A DNA stretch of 5,323 bases, from contig JAPKYM010000035.1 in assembly GCA_026394315.1 (NCBI GenBank), positions 1-5,323 on the forward strand, read 5' to 3'. Position 1 is the first letter of the stretch. Each line of letters opens with the position of its first letter. The DNA comes from Candidatus Bathyarchaeota archaeon. GTDB lineage: Archaea; Thermoproteota; Bathyarchaeia; 40CM-2-53-6; RBG-13-38-9. The position numbers and the translations under genes are program-made. This document shows positions 1 through 4,480 of this stretch, in pieces. The notes under the pieces are model-generated. The model was given only the letters and a program-made list of their open reading frames with translations. It was not told the origin of the DNA and did no database searches.

Positions 1-273
1 GTAGTTGAGTCCTGGACTAACATATGCGATGTGATTGTTGGTGTAGCCGTTTGCCAGGGCATATGACTGACTAACATGGCTATCCGGATTTGTGGGTGGC
101 AGTGACCAAGTATTGGTTGGGTCACCCATCGGTGCTTCAGGGCCAGTCACACCTTGATGCCCTAAAGTGTAGTGTGCTGACACCTGTCCGACCATGGCAA
201 AAGTTGAGACAAGAAGCGTCAGGAAAACCAGTCCTGCCGAGACTTTCATTTTAATCTTGGTTTTTTCTGTCAT
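1..273 (-). CDS. Secreted protein of unknown function, N-terminal 91 residues (runs off the left edge)
   Basis: The frame opens with ATG at 273 and stays open to base 1, giving 91 codons, so the C-terminus is missing. Residues 1-33 form a clear signal peptide: a lysine-rich start (K4, K6, K8, K10), a hydrophobic core at about 15-29, and a VSA cleavage motif before H34. The predicted mature protein therefore starts with histidine and has further histidines at 39, 66 and 81, with many Pro, Gly, Asn and Tyr residues. I do not recognise the family. The start lies 12 bases after the stop of the TupA-ModA fusion on the same strand. A Shine-Dalgarno-like AGGAT (within 281-290) precedes it, so the two genes probably form an operon and this protein may act with the oxyanion-binding protein outside the cell. 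An in-frame ATG at codon 9 is a less likely start because it removes the basic N-terminal region and lacks a ribosome site. Confidence 0.8.
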   Translation of the reverse strand, partial: MTEKTKIKMKVSAGLVFLTLLVSTFAMVGQVSAHYTLGHQGVTGPEAPMGDPTNTWSLPPTNPDSHVSQSYALANGYTNNHIAYVSPGLNY

Positions 274-285
274 GTCTTATCAATC

Positions 286-2091
286 CTACTTGATGGAAAC
301 GAACCCATAATCAGCCAGCAACTTCTGGCCCTCATCTGAAAGCCAGAAATTCATGTATTTGATGGCCAAATCACTGTTGGCCGTGTTCTTGATCACGGCA
401 ATTCCGTACGTGTTCTTCGCGTTTACTTCTGAGGGTATCTTGATGTAGGTCAGGTTTGAGCCTTGCGATTTTGTGTCTGTGGCGTAGGCAAAACCTGCGT
501 CACCTAAGCCCATTTTCACTCTGTTCACGACATCCGAAACGGTAAGCTCACGAGATACAATATTCAGCAGAACCCTGTCTCGGAAATGCTCCCAAACCAA
601 TCCTTTGTATTTTGAGGACGATCTGTTTCCCCAGGTCTTTTCGATATTTGCTAGTGTCGTGTCTGTCGCTTTTCCTACGGGAACATTCAAAGTCGCCACA
701 ACAATCCTCGTATGTGGCTCAGCTAGCTCTTCCAAAGAAGTGATATTCTTTGGACTGGAGGCTGGAAGTATTACTATCATACTGTTGATGGTGAAGTTTT
801 TGTACTCGCTTTTGTAGAGAAGTTTGTCCGCCTTCAATGTCTTTGTCCATTTGAAGTCAGCGGACAGGTAGACGTCGGCTGGCGACCCTGAGAATATTTT
901 TTGATAGAGGCTGTCTGAGGCGCCGGTTGTGAAATTAATCTTTACGTTATTTTCTTTCTCAAATGTCGGTTGGTGTTTCTTTACTACCTTGCTCAAACTT
1001 GATGCAACATAAACCTGTAGCTTGCTGGCTTTGGAAGGTTGTTCAGGAGTTAATGGGACGTTGGGTACTGGTTGCGACGTGTAGAGATCGCCTTCTTGGT
1101 ATCGATATTGGCTTGGGCAGTCGGTTCCGTTGAAGTAGGCGGCCTGCACAATCCATTGTATCAGTTGAGTGTTGTTTCCGCTTCTGAGCAAGTTAATATA
1201 AGGTGCGAATAAGGGCTTTCCATATTCTGCTCTTCCATAGTTGTCAAATAGAGCTTGACCTTTGTCCGATAGCATGTATCTTATGAAGGTCATTGAGGCG
1301 TTAAAGTTCGACTTTGCAACCTCGGTCTTTCTTGGATTGTTGACTATTACACTGTAAACATTGAGCGTATTCTTTCCTGCTTCAACATGGACTATCAGGT
1401 CAATGTTCTTCTTATTGTAATTCATCAGATAGCTTCCGAGATCTGTCAGGGTGTAAGCTCGTTTCTCATTCGCCAACTTCAGGGTTGCGGTCATACCTGA
1501 CCCTGCTTCTAGATACCACTCCTGTGTTCTCAAGATCGTCGCGTTGAAGCCGGCGGATTTCCAAATGCTCTTTTCTTTCGAATGCGTTCCAGAATCATCC
1601 CCTCGAGATACCCATATGGCAGACTTCTTCTCGCCAGCCGCCTTGATTTTTTTGAAAGCGTCTAAAGCTGACGCCCCTTTTACTCCTGCAGGATCGTCTT
1701 GGGGGCCGGCTATTACAAAGAAGTTGTATGCTACGACTTTACGGTTTATCCCATAGCCGTCTTGTAGGAATTTGAGTTCACGAACAGCGTCGTGAACGAG
1801 AATCATATCCGCATCGCCTTTCATAGCGGTCTGTATGGCCAGGCCAGTTCCTTGGGATATGAAGGAAACATTGATCGTTGGGTTGTCTTTCTCAAACTCG
1901 GACTTTAGCAAGTCAAGGAAACCAGTCTCGTATAGGCTAGTGGTTGTTGAAACTATGAGATTTTGCCTGGGTGTTTTCGGCCTATTCAGGTAGGGATATG
2001 AGCATACTCCTAGGACTACGATGACAATTATGGCTACGGCAAGTAGCTTCGTTCTTTGACTGATCCCTTTCCCAGTGCTTTTGTCTGACAT
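286..2091 (-). CDS. tupA: Membrane-anchored TupA-ModA fusion: tungstate/molybdate-binding protein with two binding domains
   Basis: This 601-residue extracytoplasmic binding protein should capture tungstate and molybdate for an ABC importer. Residues 16-29 are a hydrophobic N-terminal anchor or signal. Residues about 44-300 match the TupA tungstate-binding family: TTTS at 49-52, a GTG at 81-83, SRGDDSGTH at 162-170, the WYLEAGSGM stretch at 192-200 and AYTLTDLGSYL at 212-222. A Pro-rich linker (about 340-356) leads to a ModA-like periplasmic-binding domain at 358-601: ASSL at 363-366, SPADVYLSAD at 403-412, NVPVGKAT at 469-476, GLGDAGFAYATD at 528-539 (Y536 fits the ModA ligand tyrosine) and LSDEGQKLLADYGF near the end. 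Each domain alone would be a normal single protein of about 250-300 residues, so this is a true fusion of two binding modules. The ATG has a GGTGA ribosome site five bases upstream. No permease gene follows inside the window. The N-terminal Cys30 (LGVC) is a poor lipobox, so anchoring by an uncleaved helix is more likely. Confidence 0.93.
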   Translation of the reverse strand: MSDKSTGKGISQRTKLLAVAIIVIVVLGVCSYPYLNRPKTPRQNLIVSTTTSLYETGFLDLLKSEFEKDNPTINVSFISQGTGLAIQTAMKGDADMILVHDAVRELKFLQDGYGINRKVVAYNFFVIAGPQDDPAGVKGASALDAFKKIKAAGEKKSAIWVSRGDDSGTHSKEKSIWKSAGFNATILRTQEWYLEAGSGMTATLKLANEKRAYTLTDLGSYLMNYNKKNIDLIVHVEAGKNTLNVYSVIVNNPRKTEVAKSNFNASMTFIRYMLSDKGQALFDNYGRAEYGKPLFAPYINLLRSGNNTQLIQWIVQAAYFNGTDCPSQYRYQEGDLYTSQPVPNVPLTPEQPSKASKLQVYVASSLSKVVKKHQPTFEKENNVKINFTTGASDSLYQKIFSGSPADVYLSADFKWTKTLKADKLLYKSEYKNFTINSMIVILPASSPKNITSLEELAEPHTRIVVATLNVPVGKATDTTLANIEKTWGNRSSSKYKGLVWEHFRDRVLLNIVSRELTVSDVVNRVKMGLGDAGFAYATDTKSQGSNLTYIKIPSEVNAKNTYGIAVIKNTANSDLAIKYMNFWLSDEGQKLLADYGFVSIK

Positions 2092-2095
2092 TTCT

Positions 2096-2100
2096 TCACC
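2096..2100 (-). promoter_or_regulatory. Shine-Dalgarno site of the TupA-ModA gene
   Basis: Read on the minus strand the sequence is GGTGAAGAAATG. GGTGA is complementary to the archaeal 16S rRNA 3' end and sits four bases from the ATG at 2091. It supports this start and implies a transcript with a short 5' leader rather than a leaderless one. Confidence 0.7.
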
Positions 2101-2123
2101 GTTATATACAGCTAATTATATTG
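2100..2123. promoter_or_regulatory. Candidate ModE-type operator
   Basis: The plus strand reads CGTTATATA, eight bases, then TATATTG. The left half equals the half-site I remember for bacterial ModE operators (CGnTATATA, spacer, TATATAACG); the right half matches in TATAT and then diverges. The arms ATATA (2104-2108) and TATAT (2117-2121) are a perfect inverted repeat. It lies between a ModE-like regulator and an oxyanion-binding protein, over the predicted transcription start and ribosome site of the minus gene, so bound regulator could block it. AT-rich promoter DNA gives such matches easily, so this is only a candidate. Confidence 0.45.
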
Positions 2124-2140
2124 CCATGGACCGATATGTA

Positions 2141-2148
2141 TTTATAAA
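2141..2148. promoter_or_regulatory. Palindromic TATA box, possibly shared by both divergent genes
   Basis: TTTATAAA is its own reverse complement. Rightward, its centre is about 26 bases from the ATG at 2170, the normal archaeal TATA-to-start distance, giving a leaderless regulator mRNA. Leftward, the same distance gives a start near 2118 and a leader of about 27 bases that contains the GGTGA site of the TupA-ModA gene. A second AT-rich stretch (2113-2122) could be a separate leftward TATA box, but would place the start at the ATG itself and exclude the ribosome site. Confidence 0.55.
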
Positions 2149-2156
2149 AATAACGA

Positions 2157-2167
2157 TCGAAATTCGA
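2157..2167. promoter_or_regulatory. 11-base palindrome at the regulator start, possible operator
   Basis: TCGAA-A-TTCGA has perfect five-base arms around one central base and ends two bases before the regulator ATG at 2170. It is next to ATAACGAT (2150-2157), which resembles a single ModE half-site. A protein bound here would cover the predicted transcription start of the regulator gene, so autoregulation is possible. The element is short and could be chance. Confidence 0.3.
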
Positions 2168-2169
2168 CT

Positions 2170-2514
2170 ATGAGATCAATGCAACAAAGACAGCAGTTGC
2201 ATCCCTCATTCAAGATTTGGCTTAGCGTCAAGAGTGGAGATTTGATAGGGAAAGGCGGCGTGTCTCTACTCAGACTCATCGAGAAGCACGGCTCAATCAG
2301 AAAGGCCGCCAAGGAATTGGGGTGTTCATATATGTTTGCTTGGGATCAGCTGGAGTACATGGAGAGGAAACTAGGAACTCCCGTGGTTTTGACTAAGCGT
2401 GGTGGAGCAACAGGTGGCGGAGCCGAGTTGACGAGCACTGCCAGGGTTCTGCTCGAGAGATATGATAAGATTGAGAAAGGCGTTCGAAAAGCCATTAGAG
2501 AAGAGACAATCTAG
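2170..2514 (+). CDS. ModE-like winged helix-turn-helix regulator, DNA-binding domain only
   Basis: This 114-residue protein matches the N-terminal DNA-binding domain of ModE, the molybdate-responsive regulator. Typical features in order are FKIWLSVKSGDLIGKGG at 14-30, a helix-turn-helix with LLRLIEKHGSIRKAAKELG at 33-51 and SYMFAWDQLEYM at 53-64, the basic glycine-rich wing TKRGGATGGGAELT at 75-88, and a C-terminal helix with LLERYDKIEKG. Bacterial ModE is about 260 residues and adds a pair of Mop (molbindin) domains that bind the oxyanion. These are absent here, so this protein either senses in another way or binds DNA constitutively. It is divergent from the TupA-ModA gene and probably controls it. 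The ATG lies about 26 bases from a TATA box with no ribosome site, which fits a leaderless mRNA; M4 is a possible alternative start. Confidence 0.9.
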   Translation: MRSMQQRQQLHPSFKIWLSVKSGDLIGKGGVSLLRLIEKHGSIRKAAKELGCSYMFAWDQLEYMERKLGTPVVLTKRGGATGGGAELTSTARVLLERYDKIEKGVRKAIREETI

Positions 2515-3808
2515 GGCGCGCTACTATCCTTCTTTTGCCGTACAAGGCTCGTAATGCTAGAAGTGGGACTAGCGCATAGATTGCCGTTGACAGTAAGGCT
2601 GCAAATAGAAAGGCAATCACAGATGCGAAAGCCGGGTTCATCACTGAAAAAGTGGAATATGTGTAGGCGGTCATATGTATTGTTCCAATGAGTGGTAACA
2701 GAAGAATTCGGAATGTGGGTTTAACAAGATCATGACTAGCAATGAGTCGTGCGATTGGTGTGGACCATGAATAGTAGAAGAGGTTCCATCCGTTTACAAG
2801 CGTTCTGCCGAGTTCATTTGAACCAATCATATTGTCCCTTACGTGTCGCATATAGACGACTTCGGAAGCCATCTCATTTCCGTAGGCAGCAGTGGCGATA
2901 ACGCATCCCTGACGAGGTTGGGGGTGCGAAGTAGCGGACGAGGACTCTGACGAGGTGGACGTGTAAGTGTATGTGGTTGTTGTGGAGGAGCTTGTGGAAG
3001 AGCTTGAAGTTGAACTTGACGATGTAGAAGAGGACGTGGAGGATGACGTTGTAGATATCGGTGTCTGAATTAGTCCAGAATCCAGAAATGCTATCTGAGT
3101 CCCAGCATGATAAGAACTGGAAGCTAGGACAGAATAACCCGATACTTTGCCGACTATGTTCTCTTCCTCAAAATATATCCAGAAATACTCTTCCTTATCG
3201 GAACCGATAGTCTTGTCATGGATCGGGCTGTAATTGGCAGTCAATAGGATTCTGCCGCTTGCGTCGTAACAAGAAGCAACAACATTGTTCTCTTTTGCAT
3301 CAAACGTGCCGTTGTTTTTCACCCTCCCCGTAACTATGAACGTTTTACCGCTGGTACTGAGTCCTCCTGATCGATATGAGAACTGCAAAACGCTGTCATT
3401 TATCGAGCAGGATGCTTCGGAGGAGTGCTTCACATTCAAGCCGTAATGGTCAATTTTGCTGATCTCTTCTGATGAGCTTGGCTTGGAGATCTTGAAAGGA
3501 ACCGTTTTGTCTGGGGCCACTGTTGGAATCATAGGATGTCCAATTGTAGAGGAATTACCGATCACTTTTCCATTCGCGTCATAAAATGTCAACTCTATAT
3601 CGACGACAGAAACACACACGCCGCCGGTATTCTTTATTTCACCAACCACGTGGAGATTTGCCGACGTGTCGCTATAGTACGAATGATTATCACGAATAAT
3701 CACCTGAGCTGCCGCACGTACTGGATATGGTGGTGGGAGAATCTGCACACTAAGTGCTGACAACATCATAAGTAGACCTATTGCGCCTAGACTGCGGATG
3801 ATGGACAA
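2495..3808 (-). CDS. Secreted, membrane-anchored FxLYD / CFI-box surface protein
   Basis: This 437-residue exported protein probably sits on the cell surface. The start is TTG (codon at 3806-3808): there is no in-frame ATG or GTG between it and the upstream stop at 3830-3832, and starting at M14 or M15 would lose the basic part of the signal peptide (R5, core 8-23, RAAA at 31-34). Residues about 37-130 and 138-235 are two FxLYD-type beta domains, seen in LHVVGEIKNTGG with ELTFYDANGKVIG, and in FIVTGRVKNNGTFDA with ASCYDASGRIL. A low-complexity Ser/Thr stalk follows at 252-293. C302 begins a CFI-box-like domain (CVIATAAYGNE, then VVYMRHVRDNMI, YYSWSTPIARLI), a module often found at the C-terminus of archaeal exported proteins. 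Helices at about 366-383 and 392-420 precede a basic tail (GKRR, RPR), which would be cytoplasmic. The last 20 bases overlap the convergent ModE-like gene. Function is unknown; adhesion or envelope structure is a guess. Confidence 0.85.
   Translation of the reverse strand: MSIIRSLGAIGLLMMLSALSVQILPPPYPVRAAAQVIIRDNHSYYSDTSANLHVVGEIKNTGGVCVSVVDIELTFYDANGKVIGNSSTIGHPMIPTVAPDKTVPFKISKPSSSEEISKIDHYGLNVKHSSEASCSINDSVLQFSYRSGGLSTSGKTFIVTGRVKNNGTFDAKENNVVASCYDASGRILLTANYSPIHDKTIGSDKEEYFWIYFEEENIVGKVSGYSVLASSSYHAGTQIAFLDSGLIQTPISTTSSSTSSSTSSSSTSSSSTSSSTTTTYTYTSTSSESSSATSHPQPRQGCVIATAAYGNEMASEVVYMRHVRDNMIGSNELGRTLVNGWNLFYYSWSTPIARLIASHDLVKPTFRILLLPLIGTIHMTAYTYSTFSVMNPAFASVIAFLFAALLSTAIYALVPLLALRALYGKRRIVARPRLSLL
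2516..2523 (-). repeat. TAGCGCGC motif, copy 1
   Basis: The minus strand reads GTAGCGCGC here. It codes for Val-Ala-Arg (residues 429-431) close to the C-terminus of the surface protein, and lies just after the ModE-like stop codon on the plus strand. Confidence 0.6.
2930..3055 (-). repeat. Ser/Thr-rich low-complexity coding repeat (stalk)
   Basis: This encodes residues 252-293 of the surface protein, almost only Ser and Thr in short SSST-like runs, with one Tyr/Thr-rich patch near 279-283. Synonymous codons are mixed, so the repeat is kept at the protein level more than as an exact DNA repeat. Such stalks are usually O-glycosylated spacers. The tract is also a likely site of length variation between strains. 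Confidence 0.75.
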
Positions 3809-3845
3809 TAGAAATGCCTGATTGAGTGTTCATGTGTTGACATTG

Positions 3846-3853
3846 AATTTAAG
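3846..3853 (-). promoter_or_regulatory. TATA-like box of the surface-protein gene
   Basis: On the minus strand this reads CTTAAATT. Its centre predicts transcription from about 3824, leaving a leader of about 15 bases before the TTG at 3808. The GCGCGCTA motif (3856-3863) is directly upstream of it, where the BRE or an operator would be. Confidence 0.4.
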
Positions 3854-3855
3854 AG

Positions 3856-3863
3856 TAGCGCGC
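3856..3863 (+). repeat. TAGCGCGC motif, copy 2
   Basis: This is an intergenic copy (extended form GTAGCGCGC). It lies immediately upstream of the TATA-like box of the minus-strand surface-protein gene and just outside the inverted-repeat cluster. Confidence 0.6.
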
Positions 3864-3988
3864 AAGTTGAGCTTGGATTAACACTACTAGTTGTCCTTCC
3901 AGTAGTCTAGGCAACAACTTGGGCGTGTGCTCTAACATTAGAGCCTAGCAGATAGATTGTGGACACATTCAGTCTTTTTGTTAATCCA
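3863..3988. repeat. Nested inverted repeats, possible structured RNA or small element
   Basis: The outermost long pair is TGGATTAACA (3874-3883) with TGTTAATCCA (3979-3988), a perfect 10-base match. Inside it are TGTCC (3892-3896) with GGACA (3961-3965), and CTAGGC (3907-3912) with GCCTAG (3943-3948), all properly nested. A competing arrangement pairs CAAGTTG (3863-3869) with CAACTTG (3915-3921), encloses ACTACT/AGTAGT (3883-3888/3901-3906), and adds the hairpin GCTCTA-ACAT-TAGAGC (3929-3944). The plus strand has TTTTT at 3975-3979. No RNA family was recognised. Confidence 0.45.
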
Positions 3989-3998
3989 CCGTTTGCGT

Positions 3999-4006
3999 TA
4001 GCGCGC
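3999..4006 (+). repeat. TAGCGCGC motif, copy 3
   Basis: This is an intergenic copy in the form TTAGCGCGC, continued as an alternating GC run to 4008. It sits just upstream of GAAGTATACA (4009-4018), a possible BRE and TATA box for the ferredoxin gene. Confidence 0.6.
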
Positions 4007-4008
4007 GC

Positions 4009-4018
4009 GAAGTATACA
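4009..4018 (+). promoter_or_regulatory. Possible TATA box of a leadered ferredoxin transcript
   Basis: GAAGTATACA would direct transcription from about 4040, so the hairpin at 4036-4068 would be at or near the mRNA 5' end, in a leader of about 70 bases. A rival box, AATAAACATA (4079-4088), would give a leaderless start at the ATG. No ribosome site precedes the ATG at 4109, which favours the rival. Confidence 0.3.
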
Positions 4019-4035
4019 TGACTTAAGATCAGTAA

Positions 4036-4068
4036 CCCAGACATTAGGTAAGCAACCTTCTGTCTGGG
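4036..4068 (+). other. Strong hairpin upstream of the ferredoxin gene
   Basis: CCCAGACA (4036-4043) pairs perfectly with TGTCTGGG (4061-4068). After a 2x2 internal loop, AGGT (4046-4049) pairs with ACCT (4055-4058) around the loop AAGCA. CCTTTT follows at 4071-4076. It could be a terminator of a plus-strand small RNA from the inverted-repeat region, a 5'-leader element of the ferredoxin mRNA, or a DNA-level operator. The sequence alone does not decide between these. Confidence 0.55.
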
Positions 4069-4108
4069 CTCCTTTTAGAATAAACATACAGTTTGCTGTG
4101 CAGTCATT

Positions 4109-4480
4109 ATGAGCGCGCTCGCGCAACTGGAGACACGGCTAAGCTACTGCGATTATTCATGTACATCATGTGGCCAGATTTGCCCTAGCGGAGCCATTAC
4201 CAAGTTATCCCTTAACGACAAGCAGAAGACAATCATCGGCACAGCCCGTATCGATAAGAAACGATGTCTTCCATGGACAGAAGACCAAGAGTGCATAGTC
4301 TGTGAGGAGATGTGTCCTGTACCGCAGAAAGCCATTCGACTAGAGGAGAGGATAGTCGTACATTCATCTTATGAGATAATTACGCTCCTCCAGCCAACAG
4401 TTGTACCCGATTTGTGCATAGGATGCGGTATCTGCGAATACAAATGCCCCCTGGACGGCGAGTCTGCTATCCGGATTTAA
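4109..4480 (+). CDS. Three-cluster [4Fe-4S] ferredoxin-like protein (C-terminal part of a polyferredoxin family)
   Basis: This 123-residue soluble protein should carry electrons through up to three [4Fe-4S] clusters. Its twelve cysteines form three sets: C14, C18, C21, C25-Pro; C53, C62, C65, C69-Pro; and C103, C106, C109, C113-Pro. The motifs CTSCGQICPSGAI, RCLPW and CIVCEEMCPVPQKAI are those I know from the C-terminal third of larger membrane polyferredoxins of the NapH/MauM type. Those also carry transmembrane helices and more clusters, which are absent here. The frame has a stop at 4076-4078, so no upstream coding is joined to it. This may be a stand-alone version or an old truncated copy; the complete cysteine set argues that it works. 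The ATG is the only good start, with no ribosome site, and a leaderless mRNA is likely. Its TAA shares TTAA with the stop of the convergent gene. A role with tungsten or molybdenum oxidoreductases is inferred from context only. Confidence 0.88.
   Translation: MSALAQLETRLSYCDYSCTSCGQICPSGAITKLSLNDKQKTIIGTARIDKKRCLPWTEDQECIVCEEMCPVPQKAIRLEERIVVHSSYEIITLLQPTVVPDLCIGCGICEYKCPLDGESAIRI
4111..4120. repeat. GAGCGCGCTC palindrome at the ferredoxin start
   Basis: This is a perfect 10-base palindrome beginning at the third base of the start codon and continuing into alternating GC. It shares the GCGCGC core with the TAGCGCGC copies but not the flanking TA. It may be an operator or only codon use (Ser-Ala-Leu-Ala). 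Confidence 0.35.

Larger units (their letters stand above)
3809..4108. other. 300-base gene-free region rich in inverted repeats
   Basis: No convincing coding frame was seen. The region separates two divergent genes, so it should hold both promoters. It contains a TATA-like box for the minus gene, two TAGCGCGC copies (3856 and 3999), a 10-base inverted repeat with nested shorter ones (3863-3988), a T run (3975-3979) and a strong hairpin (4036-4068). No tRNA cloverleaf could be built. The density of complementary arms is higher than I would expect for plain promoter DNA and could mark a small RNA gene or the remains of a small mobile element. Confidence 0.6.

Noticed and set aside
605..817. 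Plus-strand open frame of 70 codons inside the TupA-ModA gene
   Set aside because: It is antisense to a strongly conserved coding region, has no homology signal that I can see, and has no promoter or ribosome site.
1544..1756. Plus-strand open frame of 70 codons
   Set aside because: It lies wholly opposite the conserved TupA domain and is explained as a shadow frame.
2002..2004. Possible lipobox cysteine (Cys30) in the TupA-ModA anchor
   Set aside because: LGVC does not fit the usual lipobox well because Val precedes the Cys. An uncleaved anchor explains the N-terminus equally well.
3536..3760. Plus-strand open frame of 74 codons
   Set aside because: It lies opposite the first FxLYD domain; its composition (many Cys, His, Ile) does not look like a real protein.
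3750..3833. Short minus-strand frame starting with ATG at 3833, overlapping the start of the surface-protein gene
   Set aside because: Its 27 or so codons look like no protein, and the overlapping TTG-started frame has a good signal peptide. It could only matter as an upstream frame in the leader, which the promoter position does not favour.
3799..3833. C/D-box sRNA-like words (ATGATGG then CTGA) on the plus strand
   Set aside because: The second box pair is not convincing, and the first lies opposite the start of the surface-protein gene.
3840..4108. tRNA or CRISPR hidden in the inverted-repeat region
   Set aside because: No cloverleaf with a TTCGA-type T loop and CCA-side stem could be assembled, and no direct repeats with regular spacers are present.
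4153..4335. Minus-strand open frame of 60 codons
   Set aside because: It is antisense to the cysteine motifs of the ferredoxin, whose conservation explains the frame.
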